Shown piece after piece: positions 41,786 through 52,700 of a DNA stretch of 64,000 nucleotides (its first letter is position 1; every line of letters starts with the position of its first letter). Origin of the DNA: Macrostomum hystrix (Eukaryota; Platyhelminthes; Macrostomidae); contig CATNEN010000025.1 in the NCBI GenBank assembly GCA_950097015.1, positions 7,916,001 to 7,980,000 on the forward strand, in the 5' to 3' direction. Both the position numbers and the translations under genes were made by a program. The notes under the pieces were generated by a model, which saw nothing but the letters and a program-made list of their open reading frames with translations, was not told the DNA's origin and did not search any database.

Positions 41786-42511
41786 TTCTCCCTCTCCCTC
41801 TATATGTTTCCCTCTCACTCTAGCTGTGTCTAGAACTCTATTTTCGTACCTCTAGGTTCAAGTTGTAAATTATCGTGTAAGGTGCAAAGCATAAAATTTT
41901 CTCTAGCTTACACAGCTTCAGTCGCAAGTAATTATTGGCCTCATTCCCCCACATCCTCACGACTAGCGCCCCGACCAAGATTGACAGGTGTCCAACCTCT
42001 GAGGATTAAACTCACGAAAGTTCTCAAACCGCAGTGGGGGGAAATAAGTGAAACAAAGGGGCCTTACTAGACGATTGCGGTGAGGTGAGGCTGGCAGTGA
42101 AGATGGGGGTGGCGAGTGGAGCCTGTTTTGACAAGTTCTTGCGCGCAAAGTGAAGTGCCATGACGGGATAACTCCAATGAACCTGACTACTCCTCACTCG
42201 AGATTTTAGGTGGTGGGGGGCTTGAGGCCGGAGTCGGATGGGAAGGCGGAGGCCTCGTTGAATAATTCAGATGCCAGACAATCAGACAGGTCGAGGCAGC
42301 GTCAATCACGAGCAATCAAGGTCTCGGCACTAGCCTAGCCCGTGTCGTGTTGTTAAGGCATGTCCTGCTAGCCAGACTCTTCAACGTGTAGCACCTACTG
42401 CGTGTGTTTTTTGAGTCATTCTGTATCTATCAGAATTAAGAAATTAGAAAGATATAAAAACACACAAATATGCGTTATCTCTAAATCAAATGTGCTCTAG
42501 AATATACTATA
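41786..42511. other. Spacer, no gene seen
   Basis: About 725 bases of unique sequence. Only short chance frames. Confidence 0.5.
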
Positions 42512-42915
42512 TGGTGAATGGGAGAGTGGGAGAGTGGGAGAATGGGAGAATGGGAGAATGGGAGAGTGGGAGAATGGGAGAGAGGGGAATATGAGAGAGG
42601 GAGAATGGGAGAGGGAGAATGGGAGAGAGGGAGAATGGGAGAGAGGGAGAATGGAAGAGAGGGAGAATGGGAGAGAGGGAGAATGGGAGAGAGGGAGAAT
42701 GGGAGAGAGGGAGAATGGGAGAGAGGGAGAATGGGAGAGAGTGAGAATTGGAGAGTTGGAGAATGGGTGATTGGGAGGGTGTGAGAATGGGGGAGTGGGA
42801 GAATGGGATAATGGGAGAATGGGATAATGGGAGAATGGGATAAAGGGAAAATGGGATAAAGGGAGAATGGGAGAATGGGAGAATGGAATAATGGGAGAAT
42901 GGGAGAATGGGAGAG
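42512..42915. repeat. 8/16-bp purine array (GGGAGAAT)
   Basis: Units of GGGAGAAT and GGGAGAGAGGGAGAAT, degenerating toward the right into GGGATAAT forms. The plus strand is almost C-free. Confidence 0.95.
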
Positions 42916-43553
42916 TGTATGAGACATGTGGAGTCTCGTTCTCATCATTTGTAACCAATGAAAACCTGTAATGCACGACATGGCCGCTTCATAACTTATA
43001 AGGCAGTAAAAAAACTCCCTAAATTCAACTGGCAGCAAAATCCCATCCCCAGTGAGTGGTATCAGTTTCCGCTGAGTAGCTAAAACAACAAGCAGAAATA
43101 TTCCGTTGTCATCTCTCGTTTGGCTTGAATAATTTAATTTTTTTAATATAGCTAACTTCTATACAATCTGCTGGTGGAGTGAATTCCTGCAGACCCCCTC
43201 CAGTTGGGATTTGGGAAGTCGGGGGGAGAAAATGAGTAGGGGAGACCTGCAAACACACCCTGCATTTATTACGCATAACTGCCGCCGCCGTCTATGGAAA
43301 GTTTAACAGGCCTTGCCCTCTGCCATTGGCTGCTGCCGGCCAGCCAATGAGAGCAGCCGGCTGAACAAACCTCTACTCCACAATGATCTATAGATCTGAC
43401 GCTGGTGACTGCTCTACCGTATTCAACAGAGACACAAATTCGTACCCAACTCTCGCTAACATCTTCCGATTGACTGCCGACAATCTTGAAAACTATGAGA
43501 GCCTGAAATAATCCCCCTAGGAAACAACAGCATAGCAACTATAGAGGAAAATA
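42916..43553 (+). promoter_or_regulatory. 5' flank of the protocadherin gene
   Basis: About 640 bases upstream of the cadherin ATG. I see no clear TATA box. A CCCCCTAG acceptor-like string near 43512-43519 lies about 35 bases before the ATG and could end a 5' UTR intron or receive a trans-spliced leader. Short GC-rich and inverted segments occur near 43280-43370, where CCATTGGCTGC and CAGCCAATGAG form a CCAAT-type inverted pair (about 43322-43354). Confidence 0.35.
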
Positions 43554-46310
43554 ATGCTCTACGTAACCATAGCAACCCTGGCGGCGTTAATCGTCTTGTC
43601 CACCGGCCAGTCCTCGGAGCTGCTGCAGCTGATCCTGCAGGACAATGTCGACTTCAACGCCAAAGTTGGCGACCTGACCGAACTGGATCCCAACCTACCG
43701 GCTCCGAATCCCGGCGTAGGATTTCAGACTGCGACGCTAATCGCCGATAATCCGCGCCTGGAGGGCTATTTCGCGGTGGATCAGCGTGGCGCCATCTATG
43801 CTAGGCGCAATGTGGACAGAGATGAGTTGTGCTCAGCCGCCGGTTGCTGCGAGTCCGTCAGCTGCCAGTTGGACTTCGCCGTCACCTTGGTTACGATCGG
43901 TCACGAGGCTCGCCGCAGACTTCGCATCGTCCTGATGGACGAGAACGACAAGCGGCCGATATTCCCCAGCATGGCTCCGTTGGAGCTGTCCGAGGACGCG
44001 GCGGCACCGGGACCCACTGGGCTGCGGCTCACGCTGGCTGAGGATGGCGACGGTCCGGGACACCGAGTAAGCAACTACAGCCTGATGGATCCAAGTGGCA
44101 CCTTCGGTCTGGACGTCGTGGAAGAACGACTGTCGAATAATTCGACTTTTCCTGTGCCGCACCTGAGGCTGCTGAAGCAGCTGGACCGCGAGCTGCTGCC
44201 ACAGTACCAGGTGACCCTGGTGGCCACGGACGGTTTGCACACAGCCTCCGCCGTTGTCACCATTCGCGTTGGCGACGTCAATGACAATGCGCCAGTGTTC
44301 GACCGCGAACTGACCGAGTCCAGCTTCCCCGAGACGAAAGCCGTCGGCGAGAAAATTCGCGCCCTGACAGCCACCGATGGCGACTCCGGAGCGAACGCCA
44401 ACGTGACATTCGCCATCGCTTCCGTGAAGCCTCCCAGCCTAGCCAGCTACTTCCGTGTCGGCAGCGAGTCCGGTCTCTGGGGCCTGTTCCTGGCGCGCGA
44501 GCTCGACTTTGAGTCGCCTGAGCAGCGCTTCGCCGAGATCCTGGTGGTGGCCCGGGATCAGGGCAGCCCGCCGAGGTCGTCCACAGGCACAGTTCGAATC
44601 AGTGTCACCGACGCCAACGACAATGCGCCGGTGATCACTGAGCTGTACAGCTACAACCTGGAGGAGCACAAGCCAGCCAAGGTGCTGGTGAAGACGCTCC
44701 AGGTGACCGATGCCGACCAGATTTCGGTTGGTCGCGTGGACTGCCGCATCGAGTCCAGCAGCATGTTTCGCTTGGAGCTGAACGGCAGCGGGGCGAAGCC
44801 GGGCTCACAGAACGAGCGCCTCACCTACAGCCTGTTCAGCGCCACGTCGTTCGACTACGAGATGACCCAGGAGGAGCAGGTGATGGTTGGCTGCATCGAC
44901 AACGCCTCGCCGGAGAGGGTGACTCGGCAGCTCTACCGGGTGCCGATTCGCGAGACCAACGACTTTGGCCCGGTATTCCAGCAGCGCAACTACCACGTCA
45001 GCGTGCCGGAGGACCTGGCCAACGGCCTCACTGTCCAGACGGTTCGCGCCGACGATCAGGACAAAGACCGCTTCGGTGAGGTGCACTACGAGTTGGACGC
45101 AGCCGGTGCCGCCAATTTCAGCATCGACCAGCGCTCTGGCAGGATCGAAGTTCGCGGCCGACTCGACCGAGAGACAGCCGACAGCCTCCGCTTCACCGTC
45201 GTCGCCAGAGACTACGGGGGCAGGTCGGACACGGCCACGGTGGTCGTTGTGCTCACCGATGTGAACGACTGCGCTCCGCAGTACACGGGACGCACCGCCT
45301 TCCAGGTGGTTGAAAACTCGCCACCGGGGACTGTGTTGGGCACCGTGACCTTCAGCGATCCGGACAGCGGGCAGAACGGCAGCGTCAGCTTCGCCATGCT
45401 CAGCGATACTCACAACGTAGCCAACGAGTTCCTTCACTTGTTCAGCAACGGCTCCCTGGTGGTGGCCAAGCCCATCGACCGAGAGGGCTACGCCAAGTTC
45501 TACGTTGAAATTGAAGCTCGCGACGGAGGCCGCATCAGCCGCAGCTCCACCGCCACCATTCAAGTTGACGTCGCCGATGTCAACGACTGTTCACCGACGC
45601 TGGACCAGCCGCCGCCGGGCAGTCTGGTGGGTGCCGAACGCACCGTCGTCTACACGAACCTGCCGCCTGGCTCACCGATTCTGGCTGTGCGCGCCCTAGA
45701 TCGCGACCTTGGCAACAATGGCACAGTCGAGTACAGACTCGGCGCAAGCAATGCCAGCGGCCTCCTCAGCATCGGCCTGGCGACTGGCCGTCTTGCGACA
45801 GCCTGGGATCCCGACACGGCGCCGCCCGCGCCCGGCGTCTACACCGTGATTGTGCTGATGCGCGACCGCGGAGAGCCGCGACCGCTCGAAGGACGCGGCG
45901 AGTTTCGTCTGCGACTCACTTCTCCACCGGGCGGCGGCCCGCTAGGCCGACTGGGCAGCGCCGGCGTCAACGGCCTGGTTGCTCTGGTGGCCATTGTGGC
46001 TGGAACCATTGTGCTTGCCTCCGGCCTGCTGGTCGCCATCTGCCGTGTCAGGGCCGGCACCAGGGGCGGCGGCAGAGGTGGCGGTGGTGGTGTCTCAAGA
46101 AGACGACAATTGACCACCGGAATTCTGGTTGGAGCTGACGATGAAGAAGCCGGTTTGAAGGCGGCAGCCGCGGCTTCAGCGGCAGCTGCGGCATCGTCTG
46201 CTGGCCAGGAGTCGTCGGCTTCGTCGACTTACTACGCCTGGCAGCATCCGGGATCGCCGCTGGGCTCGCTGCTCAGAGACGATGCCGAGAAGCAGGTGAG
46301 AAGCCTTTGA
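43554..46310 (+). CDS. Protocadherin-like protein, seven cadherin repeats, single large exon
   Basis: The predicted product is 918 residues. A signal peptide covers about 1-18. Calcium-binding linkers mark the ends of six cadherin repeats: DENDKRP 129-135, DVNDNAP 241-247, DANDNAP 353-359, ETNDFGP 467-473, DVNDCAP 569-575 and DVNDCSP 675-681. A seventh repeat runs to about 795 without such a linker, as expected next to the membrane. A TM helix spans about 807-829, followed by a Gly-rich then Ala-rich cytoplasmic stretch. Seven repeats in one exon is the layout of delta-type protocadherins, which mediate calcium-dependent adhesion, mainly between neurons. CAG|GTGAGA at 46293-46301 is a strong splice donor, so residues 915-918 may be intronic and the tail probably continues in exons beyond this point. 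No frame breaks. Confidence 0.93.
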   Translation: MLYVTIATLAALIVLSTGQSSELLQLILQDNVDFNAKVGDLTELDPNLPAPNPGVGFQTATLIADNPRLEGYFAVDQRGAIYARRNVDRDELCSAAGCCESVSCQLDFAVTLVTIGHEARRRLRIVLMDENDKRPIFPSMAPLELSEDAAAPGPTGLRLTLAEDGDGPGHRVSNYSLMDPSGTFGLDVVEERLSNNSTFPVPHLRLLKQLDRELLPQYQVTLVATDGLHTASAVVTIRVGDVNDNAPVFDRELTESSFPETKAVGEKIRALTATDGDSGANANVTFAIASVKPPSLASYFRVGSESGLWGLFLARELDFESPEQRFAEILVVARDQGSPPRSSTGTVRISVTDANDNAPVITELYSYNLEEHKPAKVLVKTLQVTDADQISVGRVDCRIESSSMFRLELNGSGAKPGSQNERLTYSLFSATSFDYEMTQEEQVMVGCIDNASPERVTRQLYRVPIRETNDFGPVFQQRNYHVSVPEDLANGLTVQTVRADDQDKDRFGEVHYELDAAGAANFSIDQRSGRIEVRGRLDRETADSLRFTVVARDYGGRSDTATVVVVLTDVNDCAPQYTGRTAFQVVENSPPGTVLGTVTFSDPDSGQNGSVSFAMLSDTHNVANEFLHLFSNGSLVVAKPIDREGYAKFYVEIEARDGGRISRSSTATIQVDVADVNDCSPTLDQPPPGSLVGAERTVVYTNLPPGSPILAVRALDRDLGNNGTVEYRLGASNASGLLSIGLATGRLATAWDPDTAPPAPGVYTVIVLMRDRGEPRPLEGRGEFRLRLTSPPGGGPLGRLGSAGVNGLVALVAIVAGTIVLASGLLVAICRVRAGTRGGGRGGGGGVSRRRQLTTGILVGADDEEAGLKAAAAASAAAAASSAGQESSASSTYYAWQHPGSPLGSLLRDDAEKQVRSL

Positions 46311-46332
46311 TCAGACTACTGGCTGCACTGAG

Positions 46333-46333
46333 G

Positions 46334-46378
<45 letters not shown>

Positions 46379-47235
46379 GTCTATGTGTCTGTCTGTCTGT
46401 CTCTCTGTCTATGTGTCTGTCTGTCTGTCTCTCTGTCTAAGTGTCTGTCTGTCTCTCTGTCTATGTGACTGTCTGTCTGTCTCTCTGTCTATGTGTCTGT
46501 CTGTCTGTCTCTCTGTCTAAGTGTCTGTCTGTCTCTCTGTCTATGTGACTGTCTGTCTGTCTCTCTGTCTATGTGTCTGTCTGTCTGTCTCTCTGTCTAA
46601 GTGTCTGTCTGTCTCTCTGTCTATGTGACTGTCTGTCTGTCTCTCTGTCTATGTGTCTGTCTGTCTGTCTCTCTGTCTATGTGTCTGTCTGTCTGTCTCT
46701 CTGTCTATGTGACTGTCTGTCTGTCTCTCTGTCTATGTGTCTGTCTGTCTGTCTCTCTGTCTAAGTGTCTGTCTGTCTCTCTGTCTATGTGACTGTCTGT
46801 CTGTCTCTCTGTCTATGTGTCTGTCTGTCTCTCTGTCTATGTGTCTGTCTGTCTCTCTGTCTAAGTGTCTGTCTGTCTCTCTGTCTATGTGACTGTCTGT
46901 CTGTCTCTCTGTCTATGTGTCTGTCTGTCTGTCTCTCTGTCTATGTGACTGTCTGTCTGTCTCTCTGTCTAAGTGTCTGTCTGTCTCTCTGTCTATGTGA
47001 CTGTCTGTCTGTCTCTCTGTCTATGTGTCTGTCTGTCTCTCTGTCTATGTGTCTGTCTGTCTCTCTGTCTAAGTGTCTGTCTGTCTCTCTGTCTATGTGT
47101 CTGTCTGTCTGTCTCTTTGTCAATGTGTCTGTCTGTCTCTCTGTCTATGTGTCTGTCTGTCTGTCTCTGTCTATGTGTCTGTCTGTCTGTCTCTTTGTCA
47201 ATGTGACTGTCTGTCTGTCTGTCTGTCTGTCTTTT
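46333..47235. repeat. GTCT-based array with CTCTGTCTATGTG modules
   Basis: About 900 bases of CTGT runs separated by CTCTCTGTCTATGTGTCTGT or CTAAGTGTCTGT modules; module blocks recur. It begins 38 bases after the proposed protocadherin donor and so may lie in its intron. It uses the same basic tetramer as 17281-18460 but different higher-order modules. Confidence 0.95.
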
Positions 47236-48857
47236 TTTGGGTATTTTTCTGCTTGTCTGTCTGTCTGCCTGTCTATTTAAGTCTAGATCTTTGAGAATTT
47301 CTTTGTAGAACGTGTACATAAAAGTTCGACTGGTCTTAGATCCCATAAAATGTAGTTTCTCTTCCACACCACCATAATTCATTTTTTTACTTTTCCTTGA
47401 AACCCCCGAAAGCCTACGAAAGTACTAAATTATAGCTATCAATTTTAGCTTTAAAAACAGCTAATCAATTAACACTTTTTCTACCAGCAGCACCTGAACC
47501 ACGAAGATATTATTAAGTTTCGAACAGTAAATACGAGTATTCTAAGAAATGTTCCACGTTTTTCTCATTATCATTCGTATCATTCAGATTTTAAATTCTG
47601 GCCCCACAGACGTTCTGTCATATACTCGTATTAATTTCTGTCTATATCTCGGTCTCTCGCTTTCTTGAGAAATCGACCGGTGCTGCAAATCACATTTTGA
47701 TTTAGCCCGAGGGCTGACAGAAATCAGACCAGGTGACCATGACACACCATATTTAATCGATAAATTTCAACACTGAAATAGTATGAGACTGCAAGCAAAA
47801 TATGCAAATATCATCATCTGCAGAGGCTCGCTTCGCTTAATTTAGAAAACGAAGGGAACAGTGCAGCCATCTTTCACTTATTGCTTGCTTTCAGTGTTGC
47901 TATTTTCAACGCCAGAAAATGGCTAATTTATTGGTGAAAAAATATAGAGGATATAAGTGGTGCCTCGATATCAGGGAGGTGAATGGCTGGCTGTGTTTTT
48001 GGGATGCGGGTATTAACACACGGAACAGGAAGCAAGATGAATGAGCGTAGGCTAGCTACCAACAAACTTCCCAGCCAGCTTTGACTTTTGAGTTTGTCGG
48101 GGGGAGATGAAAGCCGCGCGGTCCACCGCGGGACTTGGGTGGTCATTGTTCCCTACCGAGTCTTAATCCCAGATCCCCCAGTCTATATATTCCCCGACAA
48201 ACGGTCCGGTGGGTCCAGGATGTGGGGAATATATTTTCATGGCTTTTTGAAATCCCAATCTTTGGAAGTCAGTGGGAGCAATGAACTAACATCCCATAAA
48301 AATCCCCATTGTATTGCAAGCATTCACGATAAAAAAACAAATAATTGCAGTTTTTAAGCTGTGCAGTTTAAAAAAACTCCGACTCACAATATAGTTAACA
48401 ATATTTCTATTTTCCTGACAAACAGTGATTTTCCTGCTTTTACTCGAGCAGCAACCTAAAACTCAATAAAAAACAATCACAATCACTCTCTATGCATGCT
48501 GGGAAGCCGCATTGTAAAATCCTTGCCTTAAAACTCATTGTTCTTCGTCTCTTCAATTCTATTTTAGTGCTTTTTTTAACTTCTATTCAGTCTCCAATGT
48601 TAAACTCAGTCTGTAGTCTCAAGCCGCTGTAGCAGCAGCAGCAGCAGCAGCAGCCAATTTTTTTATCAGTGACTAATTTATGAAATTTCAGCCATGTGAC
48701 GATGGAAAATTTCAATTTTTGTTCGCTCCCACTTAATTCAATTGAAATCGGCCAATTCCTATTGGCTAGGCTCGAGGCTAAAATGATAAATGCCCAGTGA
48801 CCGAATAAATCAGAAATCAATTCTCTGTTTTCCCCAGCTTTTTGTGACTGATTTACC
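47236..48857. other. Long spacer or intron, no gene seen
   Basis: About 1.6 kb of AT-rich unique DNA. A CAG run of seven or so triplets is near 48632-48652. No further protocadherin exon, tRNA or transposon was recognised here. Confidence 0.5.
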
Positions 48858-49093
48858 GTTATTAATAATAATAATAATAATAATTGCCGGAGGGCTGCGG
48901 GCAATGGCACATCAGCCAGGAGGCAATTCAGCCCATTCCGCTGACTCCTGAGCACACACGCACACAGATACTGTACGCAGGCACACGCTCACATAGCACA
49001 ATCTGCCAAAAGAATGTGGCCTCGCCGCGGAATCGAGCTCAGGGACCTTGGTGCGAGAGCCAAACGCGTTAGACTGCGCTGCCACTCACCCCT
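48858..49093 (-). mobile_element. tRNA-derived SINE, family 1, second copy
   Basis: On the minus strand it begins GGGTGAGTGGCAGCGCAGTC, has the same CTCGCACCAAGGTCCCTGAG and CTCGATTCCGCGGCGAGGCC head as 38625-38960, then GTGTGCGTGTGTGCTCAGGA, GCCATTGCCCGCAGCCCTCC and an ATT-repeat tail (48860-48884). It lacks about 100 bases of the middle region present in the other copy, including the GATGAGAAAGTC segment. Confidence 0.78.
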
Positions 49094-49799
49094 TATGAAT
49101 TAGCGTTAGTATTAAACGCTGTCTAGATCAGAAACTAATATCTGTTATCACTCATAATACTCTAGTGTATAAATACTTTTGCCCATAGAGATTGTATAGA
49201 ATAGATATTGATCTACAAAGTCTAATGAACAATGCAGAAAACATTAACTTTACAGAAAAATAATTTGACTAGAGACAGAGCTTGATCTAGTACAGGTAAG
49301 CACAGGTTTCTACCATAGACATATTTCAATACTGTATTTACAGTATGTCACATAGCACAAGACTATCAAATTCTACCTTATGATGATGAATTGAAATTCG
49401 CCTAAATTAAGGGAGGTGGGGATTAAAGCAGGTGTCAAAATTACCGATCAATTAGCGCGCGCAGCTCAATCGGATGAGAAGAAAAGAGTAACTTTTTTAT
49501 TCCAATGGCCAAAGTGTCAAGTTATTTTGCTGGTTCAACTGAACTGCCAATTTTATTCAATTCATTTTCTCACCTCACTTCAACCCGTCCGTCCGTCCGT
49601 TCCATAGGTATTTGGGATAATGATGACAAGGCCCATTAAAAAATGCTGAATGGCTTTTGACCCGACTTGAGTTTAGAAGTTCTTTTTCAATTCACAATTC
49701 TAGTCGATTTGGGTGAAATAGAAATTAGCCCGTTCAATTATAAACTTATAAACAGTATATTGACTTAACTTAGATTATCATTCAAGGCCTTTGAAACAT
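49094..49799. other. Spacer, no gene seen
   Basis: About 700 bases of AT-rich unique DNA, with two short GTCC runs near 49585-49600. Confidence 0.5.
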
Positions 49800-52700
49800 T
49801 TTTTGAGACACAAGAGAGATGAGACACGGGAGAGATGAGACACGGGAGAGATGAGACACGGCAGAGATAAGACACGGGAGAGATGAGACACGGGAGAGAT
49901 GAGACATTGGAGAGATGAGACACGGCAGAGATGAGACACGGCAGAGATGAGACACGGCAGAGATGAGACACGGGAGTGATGAGACACGGGAGTGATGAGA
50001 CACGGGAGTGATGAGACACGGGAGTGATGAGACACGGGAGAGATGAGACACGGGAGAGATGAGACACGGGGGAGATGAGACACGGGAGAGAAGAGACACG
50101 GGAGAGATGAGACACGGGAGTGATGAGACACGGGAGTGATGAGACAGGGGAGAGATGAGACACGGCAGAGATAAGACACGGGAGAGATGAGACACGGGAG
50201 AGATGAGACTCTGGAGAGATGAGACACGGGAGAGATGAGACATTGGAGAGATGAGACACGGCAGAGATGAGACACGGCAGAGATGAGACACAGGAGAGAT
50301 GAGACACGGGAGAGATGAGACACGGGAGAGATGAGACACGGGAGTGATGAGACACGGGAGAGATGAGACACGGGAGAGATGAGACTCTGGAGAGATGAGA
50401 CACAGGAGAGATGAGACACGGGAGTGATGAGACACGGGAGAGATGAGACACGGGAGAGATGAGACATTGGAGAGATGAGACACGGGAGAGATGAGACACG
50501 GGAGAGATGATACACGGCAGAGATGAGACACGGCAGAGATGAGACACGGGAGAGATGAGACACGGGAGAGATGAGACACGGGAGAGATGAGACACGGGAG
50601 AGATGAGACAAGGGAGAGATGAAACACGGGAGAGATGAGACACGGGAGAGATGAGACACGGGAGAGATGAGACACGGGAGAGATGAGACACGGGAGAGAT
50701 GAGACACGGGAGAGATGAGACATGGGGGGAGATGAGACACGGGAGAGATGAGACACGGCAGAGATGAGACACGGGAGAGATGAGACACGGCAGAGATAAG
50801 ACACGGGAGAGATGAGACACGGGAGAGATGAGACTCTGGAGAGATGAGACACGGGAGAGATGAGACATTGGAGAGATGAGACACGGCAGAGATGAGACAC
50901 GGCAGAGATGAGACACGGCAGAGATGAGACACGGGAGTGATGAGACACGGGAGTGATGAGACACGGGAGTGATGAGACACGGGAGTGATGAGACACGGGA
51001 GTGATGAGACACGGGAGAGATGAGACACGGGAGAGATGAGACACGGGAGAGATGAGACTCTGGAGAGATGAGACACGGGAGAGATGAGACACGGGAGAGA
51101 TGAGACTCTGGAGAGATGAGACACGGGAGAGATGAGACATTGGAGAGATGAGACACGGCAGAGATGAGACACGGCAGAGATGAGACACGGCAGAGATGAG
51201 ACACGGGAGTGATGAGACACGGGAGTGATGAGACACGGGAGTGATGAGACACGGGAGTGATGAGACACGGGAGTGATGAGACACGGGAGAGATGAGACAC
51301 GGGAGAGATGAGACACGGGAGAGATGAGACTCTGGAGAGATGAGACACGGGAGAGATGAGACATTGGAGAGATGAGACACGGCAGAGATGAGACACGGGA
51401 GTGATGAGACAGGGGAGAGATGAGACACGGCAGAGATAAGACACGGGAGAGATGAGACACGGGAGAGATGAGACTCTGGAGAGATGAGACACGGGAGAGA
51501 TGAGACATTGGAGAGATGAGACACGGCAGAGATGAGACACGGCAGAGATGAGACACAGGAGAGATGAGACACGGGAGAGATGAGACACGGGAGAGATGAG
51601 ACACGGGAGTGATGAGACACGGGAGAGATGAGACACGGGAGAGATGAGACTCTGGAGAGATGAGACACAGGAGAGATGAGACACGGGAGTGATGAGACAC
51701 GGGAGAGATGAGACACGGGAGAGATGAGACATTGGAGAGATGAGACACGGGAGAGATGAGACACGGGAGAGATGATACACGGGAGAGATGAGACACGGCA
51801 GAGATGAGACACGGGAGAGATGAGACACGGGAGAGATGAGACACGGGAGAGATGAGACACGGGAGAGATGAGACAAGGGAGAGATGAAACACGGGAGAGA
51901 TGAGACACGGGAGAGATGAGACACGGGAGAGATGAGACTCTGGAGAGATGAGACACAGGAGAGATGAGACACGGGAGAGATGAGACACGGCAGAGATAAG
52001 ACACGGGAGAGATGAGACACGGGAGAGATGAGACTCTGGAGAGATGAGACACGGGAGAGATGAGACATTGGAGAGATGAGACACGGCAGAGATGAGACAC
52101 GGCAGAGATGAGACACAGGAGAGATGAGACACGGGAGAGATGAGACACGGGAGAGATGAGACACGGGAGTGATGAGACACGGGAGAGATGAGACACGGGA
52201 GAGATGAGACTCTGGAGAGATGAGACACAGGAGAGATGAGACACGGGAGTGATGAGACACGGGAGAGATGAGACACGGGAGAGATGAGACATTGGAGAGA
52301 TGAGACACGGGAGAGATGAGACACGGGAGAGATGATACACGGGAGAGATGAGACACGGCAGAGATGAGACACGGGAGAGATGAGACACGGGAGAGATGAG
52401 ACACGGGAGAGATGAGACACGGGAGAGATGAGACAAGGGAGAGATGAAACACGGGAGAGATGAGACACGGGAGAGATGAGACACGGGAGAGATGAGACAC
52501 GGGAGAGATGAGACACGGGAGAGATGAGACACGGGAGAGATGAGACATGGGGGGAGATGAGACACGGGAGAGATGAGACACGGCAGAGATGAGACACGGG
52601 AGAGATGAGACACGGCAGAGATAAGACACGGGAGAGATGAGACACGGGAGAGATGAGACTCTGGAGAGATGAGACACGGGAGAGATGAGACATTGGAGAG

